Notes under the pieces: generated by a model
Told to the model about the DNA's origin: nothing
Seen by the model: the letters and a program-made list of their open reading frames with translations, nothing else
The model's database searches: none
Shown here: one piece after another, positions 8,840 through 19,328 of the stretch
How positions within the stretch are numbered: position 1 is the stretch's first letter
Layout of the letters: the number at the start of each line of letters is the position of its first letter
Translations under genes and position numbers: made by a program
From: Phaeodactylum tricornutum CCAP 1055/1
Lineage: Eukaryota; Bacillariophyta; Bacillariophyceae; Surirellales; Neidiaceae
Assembly: GCF_000150955.2 (NCBI RefSeq)
Contig: NC_011694.1
Coordinates: 17,814-81,813, forward strand
Direction: 5' to 3'
Length of the DNA: 64,000 nucleotides

Positions 8840-10615
8840 TTAAGGTTTGTTGTATCGACTTCCCAAGATGAACGCCGTGGGCACCGCAACTAACAGAACC
8901 AATGCAATCAAGGCTAAGCAAAAGAATATTCCGTTCGAAGTCCTTTCGCCACCGAACTTCCATCCGCATGTAGACACCTGCGCATCCTGATCGTCATCGT
9001 CTCGCAGTTGGTGATGAGCATAGCCCATCGCGATACGGTGAGGAACCTTCGGCCGGCGTGTATCCTGCCTCGGAGCTGCCGAGACGAGACTTCCAACCCG
9101 CCGCGATGTGCTTTCGTCATTGGCTTGTTGCTGGGCCGGATTTTGACTCCCCGCTCCGAAAGATTGTAAATCTTCGAATCGTTGGGGATCGTCGCACTTG
9201 GAGATCGACGACGGATAAGTTTCCGTTTGGAGTATACCGCGGGTCTCGACGGCATGTCCATTGCCAAACGCCGAAGGCGAATTTCGAGTCTTTGGAAAGA
9301 GACGAGGAGACATTGAATTATCCCTTGTTGTAGCAGGACGATCATTGGCCAAGGGACGCAGTATGACCTTTGCTTTCCCCGAATGGGACAGCATGGCCGA
9401 CCATTCATTTTTCTTTCGCGATGATTTTCGAGTGGGAATGGTATGTTGAGAGGAGGTATCTGGGCCTTGAAAGTGATCATATTCTGGTGTCTTTGTGTGG
9501 CGGGGGGTGATTGCGGGGATTCTCTTTGGTATGGCTGCTGATGATGGACTCCGACTAACTTCGATAGAACTGCTTTGAACTGTGTCTGCGGAAGTCGTAA
9601 TACTTCGACTTGAAATGATTGGTGTTGTGGATTTACTCTGCTGCATCTCTGTTTGATTGTGAATCCTTCTCCTGGCCCACGGTGTTGAGGATGCCAGTGT
9701 ATCGGCAGCCTCGAGAGGCACTTCATCGATCTCTTCCACTTCAACCACATCGCCATCAGCCAATACATCAACCTTTGTCGCTTTAACAGGTTTATCCTCA
9801 TCGTCAACATCGCCACGGGCTAGCACGTCCACTGGAAAGGAGGAGGAGCGATCTACGCTGGCGACGCCTAGATTGGAGAATACCGATCCAGACTCGATGC
9901 TCTCCGACTCGAGGCTCCCCTCCGACGGTTGATTGTAGGAGGACCAATCCTCCACACTCCAACTCGACGACCGTCTTGTGTTGCCATCTTCTTGGGCGCA
10001 GCTTTGTTCGTGGAAAGAAGCGTTGTCATCCAAACCCAGGACATCCAAGCGACGTTGCCGCAGTGGTGACAGGACGGTTCGAGGCGGTGTGTGCGGGGGG
10101 GTTGAAATGGCATCGAACCTGTCGCTGTCTGTTTTCAGGCGTCCTTTCGAAGTGGAAAGGGGAGACGCTCCAGTCGTAAAGTTCAGCATATAGTTAAACA
10201 TATCGTCTGCGTCGTCGTCGTCGTCTTCTACATTGCTCACTGTCAGTTCCTCTCTGGAAGCGCTCAGCGTCCTTTCGCGAGCTCGATTGTCGCTCGAAAA
10301 AACGCCTTGCGTCGATGAATCCGGCTTCGGGACGCCATTTACTTCGAGGTCTTCCAACTCTTGCCGCAGCAACTGCTCTGCGTGTTCTAGCCGTTTCAAT
10401 TCCGCTGCCAAGTCATCGTCTTCATCGACACATGTCTGCAGTGTACTGCTGGTTTCTAGCGAATTGGACAAAAGCGCCTCCAGGCGATGCACATGATCGA
10501 CGAGACCTAACGATTCGTAGGATGATCGACTGTACTCGCTTTCGTTGAAACTGTTGCGACGTATCACTGGGAAAGTAGACTTTCCGCGGGGTGACGACAA
10601 ACCCCTTTCCGACAT
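8840..10615 (-). CDS. Acidic Ser-rich protein with a C-terminal membrane anchor
   Basis: 591 residues. I take ATG at 10615 (MSERGLSSPRGK); the 12 codons upstream lack an ATG and are preceded by TTTTTCAG, so an upstream exon is possible. Residues about 38-95 include a coiled-coil-like heptad run (LAAELKRLEHAEQLLRQELEDL). Most of the rest is low-complexity Ser/Asp/Glu, becoming basic towards the C-terminus. The last 30 residues are a hydrophobic helix (GIFFCLALIALVLLVAVPTA) followed by GSRYNKP, the layout of a tail-anchored or single-pass protein with a tiny lumenal tail. No family recognised. Its layout matches the cytoplasmic part plus membrane helix of the neighbouring LRR proteins, and it may be a family member without an ectodomain. 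Confidence 0.65.
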   Translation of the reverse strand: MSERGLSSPRGKSTFPVIRRNSFNESEYSRSSYESLGLVDHVHRLEALLSNSLETSSTLQTCVDEDDDLAAELKRLEHAEQLLRQELEDLEVNGVPKPDSSTQGVFSSDNRARERTLSASREELTVSNVEDDDDDADDMFNYMLNFTTGASPLSTSKGRLKTDSDRFDAISTPPHTPPRTVLSPLRQRRLDVLGLDDNASFHEQSCAQEDGNTRRSSSWSVEDWSSYNQPSEGSLESESIESGSVFSNLGVASVDRSSSFPVDVLARGDVDDEDKPVKATKVDVLADGDVVEVEEIDEVPLEAADTLASSTPWARRRIHNQTEMQQSKSTTPIISSRSITTSADTVQSSSIEVSRSPSSAAIPKRIPAITPRHTKTPEYDHFQGPDTSSQHTIPTRKSSRKKNEWSAMLSHSGKAKVILRPLANDRPATTRDNSMSPRLFPKTRNSPSAFGNGHAVETRGILQTETYPSSISKCDDPQRFEDLQSFGAGSQNPAQQQANDESTSRRVGSLVSAAPRQDTRRPKVPHRIAMGYAHHQLRDDDDQDAQVSTCGWKFGGERTSNGIFFCLALIALVLLVAVPTAFILGSRYNKP

Positions 10616-11898
10616 GGTCGACTGCTGAACCGTATCAATCCAGGCAGTCAATCTGAAAAAGCGAAAGTCTCACGATCACAGTCAACTATTGCACAGCATG
10701 AATGGCCCCATGCCAGCCAAATATGCTCTTGTCTACCAGAAATTCGATGGTTGCTAATTGTAGACAGTATCAACTGACCGTTCGGATTAATCAAAGTCAT
10801 CTCTCCCTCGCGGTCAATAACCTGACCACTAATTATTTGGTACTAGGCTCGCGCGTCAGGGTTCGCAGGCAAGTCGTCTTGTTATGTAAAGACGCCGGCA
10901 ATTCGTATTGATATGTTCAGGTAGGTTTCATTGACATTCAATTTGGATGAGGTACGTAAGCAACTTCTACGGTGAGAGCGTCACCACGAGGGGGGAAACA
11001 TTGACCCGAGACGTGCGGTGTGTGAGGACGATGGCGAAATCAGAGGAGACGTGAAGGACCACGTTTGTTAGTGTTGGTGCCGTAAGGAGAAAATCACCGT
11101 TTCGGAGAGAAACGACCAGATTGCATCGATTGGTATCGGACGACTTCGTGGAGTTGCTGCTGTTCTTGTGGCATGCACAGCAACGTACTCATGCTCTTCT
11201 GAATTCCCTGATCTTACAGTTGACTCACTGTCAACGGCCTCTCTCTAAGTCGTGTCACAGTCAATGCCGTTGTGGTCGACAATTTCCTTTTGGCTTTCGC
11301 AATATTCCACGACGTCCTAAATGTTGCTAGGTGAGGGCTTGTTGCTCTCGACGATCCGCTGTTGTTGCCAAACGGTAGCGTACGAGAGTCGTACGCTACC
11401 GTTTGGCATCGTTTGATTCCGAAATCACTGCGATACAGGGTCTGCTTATTACTCGAATCTCAAGGACTAGTTCTCTTCGCGGTTTTCCCATTTTTTACAG
11501 TATCATGTAAGCGGGATGTGAATTGGAACAGACCGGAACAGTTACGTATTTTGGAATGCTTACTGTATGGTCCCACTCGTGCAAGTGTATGCCGTACTCG
11601 GCAACCAGGTACCCATTGCCTGGACATATCCTCCAACCTACAGTCAAACGTTCCCAATTTTTATCGCTCGTTGACAGTGAGTCGGTAGTACTCCCAGATA
11701 CTTTGACTCACTCATAAGAACAGCAATATGCCTAGCTACGATAGGAGCAAAACAATATTCTCCCGACTGTTACTTAAACGCCGACAAAAGTCGTGAACGC
11801 ATTACCGAGTAGAAAGGGAAAGTAGAATGTTGAGGATTGAGTGGGGCGTTTGAAGAATATGTGTGTGTGCGTGTCTTCGCGCATTTTTGCTTTTTTTT
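10616..11898. other. Intergenic region between two minus-strand genes
   Basis: About 1.3 kb holding the promoter of the gene at 8840-10615 and the 3' region of the LRR gene. It contains four TNACWGTNA palindromes (10676-10684, 11225-11233, 11255-11263, 11672-11680) and the perfect hairpin at 11365-11407. No open frame resembles a gene. Confidence 0.5.
11365..11407. repeat. Perfect 20-bp hairpin with a 3-nt loop
   Basis: The arms 11365-11384 and 11388-11407 are exact reverse complements, separated only by GAG. The arm contains AACGGTAGCGTACGA. It is too perfect to be old decay. It is about 530 bp beyond the stop codon of the LRR gene at 11899, so a terminator role is unlikely. Confidence 0.9.
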
Positions 11899-14800
11899 TT
11901 ACGGAGCTGTGAAGCATCGTAAGGCCTGCGTTGTACCGATGTAACGGCACTGGCAATCACCCCCATCAAGGCAGCAGTAGGAGAAGCATAAGGCCGTAAT
12001 CTCGTCACAATCAATGAACCCGACGGGCTTGACTTTCTCGTAAAAGTCGCACACAACCTCGGGCACGGTGCCGGTCAAGCTGTTACTTTCCAACCGAATC
12101 GATTTGATATTGGTCATGCTCGCAAACGTTGACGGAACACCACCCGACAGTTTGTTGTTCTGTAGAAATAGTCGCCGAAGATTGACGAGATTACCGAGAG
12201 AAGAAGGAATAGTACCGAGCAACGAATTATCGGACAAATCCAAAATGCGTTCAAGATTGGTCAAATTCGACAACTCCGGCGGGATGCCACCGGAAAAGTT
12301 GCAGCCGTTCAAGAAGAGTTCACGGAGACTGGAGAGATTCCCTATTTGTGGCGGTAGCAAGCCACCAAATACATTTCCACTCAAATCTAGCTGTACCAAG
12401 CTAGACAATAGCGTAACTTCAAGGGGAAATTGATTCCACTCATTGTCGGCCGCCTGCAAGGTCTCTAGGCTTGACAACTCGCCAAGCGAAGCAGGGAATG
12501 TGCCCCGGAGACTATTCTTGGCCAGAACGAGCTTTACAAGTTTACTAGAGGTGCTGAAAAGCGATGCGGGAACATCACCATAAAGCAAATTATCGCCCAA
12601 GTCCAGCGATGTGAGACTTCGAAAGCTGTAGGCCCTCGGGATGGTTCCTGTGAAACGATTGCCGTTGAGATTGAGCATGCGTAGATTGGACCAATCGCCT
12701 AAAGAGGTGGGAAGTGTCCCTGTCAATTTATTGCCTGAAAGAACAAATGTCTCCATGTTTGTCATTGCTCCAAATTCTGGTGGGATCCTGCCTTCAATGA
12801 AAGTATCAATGGGATTGCTGATACTCAAACTTTGTAAAGCCTTTATTCCACTCAATTCCACGGGAATTGTCCCTTGTACGTTGTTGTTATCGAGTTCGAG
12901 ATGCACAAACATCTTTTCATCATTGCAAGCCGTTGACGGCTTCGTTGAATACCAGAGGCACACATCGGTGTCTGACAGCCAATTTTCAGAGTTTGTCCAG
13001 GTGTTTCCTCCGGTAGAATGATAAAATGTGGCCAAAGCGAAACGAACGATTTTGATTTCGTCTGAGTAAAATTCTAGCAATCGATTTTCGTTGAGCCATC
13101 GAATTGCTCTATTTTGGGCAGTATTCGGTTGACGAATGAGATCGCATCGGTCGGAAAAAGTACCACACATGAGATCAAAGCTGCTCTGTTGAGCACTCAA
13201 AGGAGCTTGAGTGGGGGCTTTCGACTCCGATGAGGAAGAATCTGTAGGAAACGGTGTGACGGTGCCGGGTGCGGGTGGATTGCTAGTGCCAACAGTTCTG
13301 CTGCTATCGTCTCCACCAAGGACCAAACCGATCCCGACACCGGCTCCAATTCCAACCATAAGAAAAAGGAGCGCCACGACATTGAGTCGTTTTCTCGATC
13401 CAGATTTCGAATCCTTCCTGAGATTGGTGCCTGGATTATGTTCGCTGACCTTATTTTTCCGGGAATCCAGCACTTGGGCTTCCAAGTCGACGGAAGACAT
13501 GGTCCACACTCCATTTGACCCATTAGAAGCTCCTGGATTCTTTGATTTGCTATGATCGAAAAAGTCTTCCCACGTATTGCCTTGAGTGACGTGAACCGGG
13601 GTCATCTCACGTTCCTTACAGGTATTGAAAGCGTCACGGCACTCGGGTTCCCTGGTAGCGTCAGAAAAGACAACAAAATCATTGTTCCAAATAGGATCTT
13701 CGACCGCTTCCAAGTCTACATTGTCACTTGGTTCCTCTGTGGTTTCTTCGCCATACTCATCAACCTGCACTTCGCTACCCTCATCAAGAGAGACTGCCTC
13801 TAGACTGCTAGAAGCATCCGCCACTTCTTCAACGTATTCTTCTTCGACTACTTTGTTGCTGTCGACGTCAAACATGCTATCCAAAGGTCGCTCGGCGGCT
13901 TCCAAATCGATCGAATCCACCTGGACCTCTGCACTGGCGACTTTGTGGCCTGCATTTTTACCACCAAAAAAATGACCAAACCAACCACGTTTTTGTCTTT
14001 CTTTTATTTCACAAACCAATTTTGCAGTGTCAGCAGCTCCGCCCTTGACCGAACGCATCGAGTCGGTCTGGAGGTCAGTGTCTTTGTTGTCATTAAAATT
14101 TCGATTGTACCCATCTGTTTCTTTGTCACTAGAAAAGTCTTGTTGACAGTGAAAGCTTGCTGCCTGCGTGTCAGAACTCCTTGGAAGAGGCGTTTTTCGT
14201 TCCTGAGTGGCCGGTTCACTTTTCTCCAGCATACTCAAAACAAGATTCGAATTTCTATTGGAGAAATCATCTTTCTTTCTAGGGAGGGGATCGTCGGCAG
14301 CAAATTTATCAGATCTAGCCAAATCGCTTCGACTGGCCATTTCGGCTGCCAGATCCGAGCTCAGGGGGGGGGAAGTGTCGTGGTCGGGCGATACGGCAGA
14401 TGTTTTCTTGGTCTTCACTTCTTTGGAATGCGTTTCCAAGGTATCACTACTTTTTATGCTCGTTTCCTCTTCAGTATTGTCCTCGTTTTCGTCAACCATC
14501 TCTATGGTAAATTCGTCAGAGCTCTCTGATATTTCAATTTCCTCTTCCGACCCATATTCACCGTACTCGTCTCCTTCAAATTCTTCGTCACTACTGGACG
14601 TTTCTTCAACCTCTTCGATGATTTCTTCTTCTGAATCTGAGTCTTCGAGTATATCCATTGCTATCTCCTCCGAATCAGCTGCAACTTCCGTCTTCCCCTC
14701 TATCTCCAACTGAGACACATCCCTGGAAGCCAAGGAATCGTCATGAGCTGATTCATCCCATACGGACGAGTCACTAGAGTCGCAAACATCATCGTCCGAT

Positions 14801-16236
14801 TCTTCTTCTTCAGCCTGCGATTCCTCAATACTGGAATCGGTCTCTTCCGAGCTCACCGAAACCATGTCGGCTTCCGTCACCGTCTGGTAATCTTCAACTT
14901 CATCCTCAATTTCGTCGGCTTTCCCGTCAATTTCAATAGAAGTGGCCGGGATTGGTTTCGCTTTCAAGGAGCCACCTTCCAAGTTGGCTCCTTCGGACTC
15001 CTGGACCACAGATTCGAGCTGTCGGACGATCTCTGTCTCTTTGTCATTGTTCGCTTCCACTTCAACAATGGCTAGAGGTGCGAGCTCCGCCACGGACGAT
15101 ATCGATTCCGGCTTCAATTCCCGGGGTTTACCTCGACGACGCAGAAAGCCAGCCGATTTGCCACTAGCCATTATACTGCTACCAGGCTCTTGCAGTTTTC
15201 CCCGTTTGCGAAAGAGGCTAAAGCGCGGCTTTTCCTCTATCGTGATGGCACTTGACTCACTGTCTGCGAAAGTTGCCGGTGTTTGGTTGATAGAAGCAGA
15301 CAAAGGATCATTGGTGGGTTCCTCTGTCTTTGGCTCAGGCTCTCGTGACGACCCAAGGTGAAATATATGAGTGGCATTCGTCTGTGGCTCAGCCGATTGG
15401 GAGGGCTCGGATTTATAAGTCTGAGTTGCTTTCGCCTCTGGTGTGCTCGATCTGGGTGGCTCAGGCTGAAGCGCTGGAGTTATATTCGCCTCTTTTTCGG
15501 ATGAGTCTGGCTGCGATGATTGGCTAGTGAACTCGCTCATGATCGCTGGCATTGCGGGAGGCACAATGTCGGCCGCTTTCGAAACCTTGCCGCGCTTGAA
15601 CATTCCGAACAACCCACCACGTTTCTTTTTTGTAGGTGGAACCGTATTCGTTTGTTTATTCTCCCTTTCTGCGAAAGCATCCCCTTCCTCAGGGTGGTTT
15701 TCCGTAACATTCGGTGGTGCGGTGGGAGATGTGTCTTGCTTCTCGACACCTCGAAAGTCGTCCTCGTCCCCCATCTGTTTATGATCGGACTTCGCTGTGG
15801 ACAAGAGTTCACTACTTTGGACCTCTGCACCTGCGCTCTGATTCTCTGAATATGCAGCGGATACATGACTTTCCGACTCGCAGACCTCGCTCTCATTCGA
15901 ACTTTTGCTTCTCGTACTGCAACTGGACGAATGAGACGATTTGCTGCTATCATCCTGAACGTTGATCACCCGAGCGGCACTGGACTCTATCGTGGTATCG
16001 TTCGTTCCCGGATGCGCACTGGATTCGTCGCCGGTCGTGTAATCTTCGGAGCTTGATGAGTTGAACGAATCGGCAGAAGATGAACTGGATGATGATGACG
16101 ATGCGGAAGAAAAAGAACTCGACGATGAAGTGTCACTACTTTTCGAACTATCGCTTGAACTGGAACTGCTCGACGCCGAGCTGGAGTCAGAGGATGATAC
16201 CGATGAATCATCTTCTTGTTCCCGCCGGTATTTCAT
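11899..16236 (-). CDS. Large LRR membrane protein with an acidic Ser-rich N-terminus
   Basis: 1445 residues from ATG at 16236 (MKYRREQEDD). Residues 1-940 are low-complexity Ser/Asp/Glu with short basic islands such as KKKRGGLFGMFKRGK. Residues about 950-976 form one membrane helix (LNVVALLFLMVGIGAGVGIG), followed by a Ser/Thr/Pro stalk. A cap resembling plant LRR N-terminal domains follows (FYHSTGGNTWTNSENWL, CLWYS), then about eleven plant-type LRRs (LxxLxLxxNxLxGxIP). The last 50 residues hold eight cysteines. The LRRs are presumably outside the cell or in the lumen and the long tail cytoplasmic. There is no kinase domain, as is usual for diatom LRR proteins. Role unknown; cell-surface recognition or adhesion is a guess. 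A TNACWGTNA palindrome lies 30 bp upstream of the ATG. Confidence 0.8.
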   Translation of the reverse strand: MKYRREQEDDSSVSSSDSSSASSSSSSSDSSKSSDTSSSSSFSSASSSSSSSSSADSFNSSSSEDYTTGDESSAHPGTNDTTIESSAARVINVQDDSSKSSHSSSCSTRSKSSNESEVCESESHVSAAYSENQSAGAEVQSSELLSTAKSDHKQMGDEDDFRGVEKQDTSPTAPPNVTENHPEEGDAFAERENKQTNTVPPTKKKRGGLFGMFKRGKVSKAADIVPPAMPAIMSEFTSQSSQPDSSEKEANITPALQPEPPRSSTPEAKATQTYKSEPSQSAEPQTNATHIFHLGSSREPEPKTEEPTNDPLSASINQTPATFADSESSAITIEEKPRFSLFRKRGKLQEPGSSIMASGKSAGFLRRRGKPRELKPESISSVAELAPLAIVEVEANNDKETEIVRQLESVVQESEGANLEGGSLKAKPIPATSIEIDGKADEIEDEVEDYQTVTEADMVSVSSEETDSSIEESQAEEEESDDDVCDSSDSSVWDESAHDDSLASRDVSQLEIEGKTEVAADSEEIAMDILEDSDSEEEIIEEVEETSSSDEEFEGDEYGEYGSEEEIEISESSDEFTIEMVDENEDNTEEETSIKSSDTLETHSKEVKTKKTSAVSPDHDTSPPLSSDLAAEMASRSDLARSDKFAADDPLPRKKDDFSNRNSNLVLSMLEKSEPATQERKTPLPRSSDTQAASFHCQQDFSSDKETDGYNRNFNDNKDTDLQTDSMRSVKGGAADTAKLVCEIKERQKRGWFGHFFGGKNAGHKVASAEVQVDSIDLEAAERPLDSMFDVDSNKVVEEEYVEEVADASSSLEAVSLDEGSEVQVDEYGEETTEEPSDNVDLEAVEDPIWNNDFVVFSDATREPECRDAFNTCKEREMTPVHVTQGNTWEDFFDHSKSKNPGASNGSNGVWTMSSVDLEAQVLDSRKNKVSEHNPGTNLRKDSKSGSRKRLNVVALLFLMVGIGAGVGIGLVLGGDDSSRTVGTSNPPAPGTVTPFPTDSSSSESKAPTQAPLSAQQSSFDLMCGTFSDRCDLIRQPNTAQNRAIRWLNENRLLEFYSDEIKIVRFALATFYHSTGGNTWTNSENWLSDTDVCLWYSTKPSTACNDEKMFVHLELDNNNVQGTIPVELSGIKALQSLSISNPIDTFIEGRIPPEFGAMTNMETFVLSGNKLTGTLPTSLGDWSNLRMLNLNGNRFTGTIPRAYSFRSLTSLDLGDNLLYGDVPASLFSTSSKLVKLVLAKNSLRGTFPASLGELSSLETLQAADNEWNQFPLEVTLLSSLVQLDLSGNVFGGLLPPQIGNLSSLRELFLNGCNFSGGIPPELSNLTNLERILDLSDNSLLGTIPSSLGNLVNLRRLFLQNNKLSGGVPSTFASMTNIKSIRLESNSLTGTVPEVVCDFYEKVKPVGFIDCDEITALCFSYCCLDGGDCQCRYIGTTQALRCFTAP

Positions 16237-17609
16237 GGTCAATAATCATTCAGTACGCTCTGAACTAACTGTGAGAAGGAAGCCTATTGCATAAGAGAGA
16301 TCTGTTGCCACACACGAATTATGACGAAGCAGGGTGGGAGCAATGGTTCCTTGCGCAAGAACGACTGCATTCAATGGTCATCAGAGAAATGACTGCCAAA
16401 GATGTCAATGCGTTGAACGCCGGAACCCCACAATTTTTATCGAAAATTTGTTCGGAGGAGTGTCGTGCGCGCGACGCGATTTATTGGAAGTTTAACAGAG
16501 CACTCCCCACCTAAACTGATACTTCCTTAATGACCAAATTTGATACTTTCCCCTCTAGAAACTATTATTCCTAGATGCTATGACAACCCGAATGATTATT
16601 GAAAAGTCTCGAGGCTGCGGAGGCGTGCTTTGCCTTCTCAGACATAGTAACGGCAAGACACAACTTCCTCTCATGATGTTTCTAATATAAGTAAACAATC
16701 CAAAAAAAGCGTCACATTTACAGTTAGCGAAATTAACGACCTATTCACCCATTGCAAAACGATCAGGAAATGGAAAATAGACCCAACTAGATTGTCCCAT
16801 TGACTGTCAATTTCTGTCGCTGTCAACATGTTAACAGTAAGAAAGCACGCCTCTCCAAAGAGCTTTTGTTGATGCCGTAGCCAGATCGTACGCTGCCATT
16901 CAAAGTACAGCAGCACACATAGAGGAAGCAAATGATAGATTGATCTCTAGAGGTATACCGGCTCTTGTACCTACTCATATCAGGACGTTGAAATGAATGT
17001 TTAGTTCATACATGACTCCCTTCTTTTCCAAACACAGTTGTATATTGCTGAGCACATCGATACCTCTGAGCGTCCAATCAACAGGCGCTCGGCAGATAGG
17101 TGCGATGGTAGATTTTCGGTTAATGCGATGCCGCCGAATGTCTAGTCAGGACATGCTTGCTTACTGAAGACCGAACAGCCAGGTTTGGGCCCTTTTTTAT
17201 AGTCATTGTTGACAGCAAGAGCATTCGATTTGCGAGACCCCGCCGGCATTAAGATTCACGGGTTGCTACAATGGCTCCGCACTCACCGACGGAACCCGTC
17301 GGCTAGTTGCCCCGAATAAGAAATCCGCCACTCCAAATAAATTCGAGCTTCTCTCAGGATTTTGACCCTTCAATCGGTTGTCGTTTACAGTTGAAATCAA
17401 GAATAGAATATCAGCCAAGCTACCATATACGTGAGCTGGGTATCACCGAGCGAACACTTGTGCACTTGCCACTGTTCCAGTGTTTGTAGGGATAAACGAA
17501 AAAAATGGTTGAAAGACGGATGCAAAGAGAATTGAATGATCGCAAAATCTGTGCCTAAAGTCAGGTCCTTGATCAGTCCAGGCGCCTGCACCACTTGCCA
17601 GTTTCCACC
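16237..17609. other. Intergenic region upstream of the LRR gene
   Basis: About 1.4 kb. It includes the LRR gene promoter side, with TNACWGTNA sites at 16266-16274, 16718-16726, 16801-16809 and 16832-16840. No gene recognised. Confidence 0.45.
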
Positions 17610-19328
17610 CTACCGCCACCATCCACCGGTGCCAAATCCACCGCTAGTTCCGAAACCACCACCGCCGGTAACAGGCGCAGGCGTTGTCGCAACTTGTGGG
17701 GTATTTGTAATGGCGGCCGCTGGCGCATTGCTAGTACCTTCTTCGCTTGAAGCGGTTGTAGGGGGAAAAATTGTTTGAGGAGATTGCGTTGGTTCTCCTT
17801 CACTTTCTTTAGTGTCCGTTGGTGAAGGTGTCGGAACTGGATTTGGGATCGTTGGTGCCAAGGACGTGGGTGAAATTGTTTGCGGAGCTTGAGTAGGAAA
17901 TTCTGTACTCTGTTCCATTCTCGTTGGCGAAGGTGTCGGTAGAAGACTTGTGATCGTTGTGGCCAATGATGTGGGTGAGAATGTTTGAGGAGATGGAGTT
18001 GGTCCCTCTGTTCTCTCTTCAATATCGGCTGGCGAAGAAGTGGGTACTAGAGTTGGGATTGTTGGTGCCTTTGTTATGTTGGCAGCGGGCGTGGTTGGGG
18101 AACTGTTTTCCGTTGGCTCCGACAGTTCAACCACATCGGCATCCTCTTTGGACACCAAAGCTCCGACTATTCCTCCTGTTAGAGCAGCCAGTGCCACGAG
18201 AGCGCATCCCAGACACACAATGAGCCATGTCATTGTGCGCCGGTCACGCTTCTGAACTTGGCTGGACGAAATCGAATCATTGGCCTCTCGGAGTAGTTGC
18301 GACTGTGATGGCAAATACCCGGTCTCGGGGTCTGTCTTCGAGGCATCGGGAAATTCGGCGTTATAGATTGCGGGAATGTATTCACTACCGCTTTCAGCCG
18401 TTTCGGGATAGTATCGAGGATCGTTTTGGAGATCATAATCGGAATCCTGGTACGGATCTCTTGGAATGTACTGTAGGCCGGTCTGATCACTCTCGTAGTC
18501 AGGATCGTACCCTCGCGTACCCTTCTCATTGCCGGAAACTCGTCCATCTCCGTAGTTCCCGGCAAATTCAATCCCATTTATACGAGGACTACCAACAGAG
18601 CTCTGCTCGTTTGGATTGTACTGCGGCTCGTGCTGATGTTGACGGGCATTGCTGCTGTGAAAATTTGGACTATCGCTAGGGTCCGGACGGCTACTTGTGC
18701 GTGTCAAATAATGGGGAATTGCCTTGCGGTTTGTGTCCATAGAACGGTACCCAATGAAATGTTCGGACGTATTCTTTTTCGGAGATGCGGGAGGGGAAGG
18801 AGGTCGCTGATTGATGTCTCGCGTCAAGTCTTCATTTGACCGCTGTTTGACAGTGTAAGGAGATGCTCCGAGCGCGGAATGCGCAAATCCATGGTCACTA
18901 TCCTCTCCACTAGAGTCTTCATCGTCGGAACTAAAGGATACCGGTACAGGGAGATTGCAAATCATCGGAGGATCGGCTTGACGAGATTCTGCGACGTTGG
19001 TTTGGATCGTGGCGGCGTTCTTTGTTAGACCCTGCCGTCCTTTCCCCAGGTCTGGCTCACTACTTTTACCGGAAGTATCAGACCAACCGTCGTCAGATTC
19101 GTGCTCGGCATCGTGAGAATGAAATTGAGAATAGCCCAGAGCTTCGTTAACGGAGTTGGTTTCCCCGTCTGTAGCAGTAAGTGGCGCGTCCGTGCGCGGC
19201 GCCGACCACAATGGTCGATCCTTCTTCCGGATTTTGCTTTTCTTCTTTCTGCTGTGCTTGTCAGGGGGATTTCCAAATTCGGGAAGACTATTGTTGGCAA
19301 TAGTGAAGTCTTTCGTTTTGCGAGACAT
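17610..19328 (-). CDS. Single-pass membrane protein with a PT-rich repeat ectodomain
   Basis: 572 residues from ATG at 19328. The N-terminus is basic (KHSRKKKSKIRKKDR) and is followed by a long Ser/Asp/Tyr/Pro-rich cytoplasmic part. One membrane helix (MTWLIVCLGCALVALAALTG, about residues 365-390) is followed by three 35-residue repeats built from PTPSP, PTQAPQTISPTSLA and similar runs. The C-terminus is Gly-rich and ends GGFGTGGWWR. This is the helix-plus-stalk architecture of the adjacent LRR protein without any LRR. Many Thr/Ser next to Pro suggest a heavily O-glycosylated wall- or surface-exposed stalk (inference). A TNACWGTNA palindrome (19332-19340) ends four bases before the start codon. 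Confidence 0.7.
   Translation of the reverse strand: MSRKTKDFTIANNSLPEFGNPPDKHSRKKKSKIRKKDRPLWSAPRTDAPLTATDGETNSVNEALGYSQFHSHDAEHESDDGWSDTSGKSSEPDLGKGRQGLTKNAATIQTNVAESRQADPPMICNLPVPVSFSSDDEDSSGEDSDHGFAHSALGASPYTVKQRSNEDLTRDINQRPPSPPASPKKNTSEHFIGYRSMDTNRKAIPHYLTRTSSRPDPSDSPNFHSSNARQHQHEPQYNPNEQSSVGSPRINGIEFAGNYGDGRVSGNEKGTRGYDPDYESDQTGLQYIPRDPYQDSDYDLQNDPRYYPETAESGSEYIPAIYNAEFPDASKTDPETGYLPSQSQLLREANDSISSSQVQKRDRRTMTWLIVCLGCALVALAALTGGIVGALVSKEDADVVELSEPTENSSPTTPAANITKAPTIPTLVPTSSPADIEERTEGPTPSPQTFSPTSLATTITSLLPTPSPTRMEQSTEFPTQAPQTISPTSLAPTIPNPVPTPSPTDTKESEGEPTQSPQTIFPPTTASSEEGTSNAPAAAITNTPQVATTPAPVTGGGGFGTSGGFGTGGWWR

Noticed and set aside
13211-14713. Long plus-strand frames opposite the LRR gene
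   Set aside because: Antisense shadows of Ser/Asp/Glu-rich codons; low complexity mirrored from the real gene.
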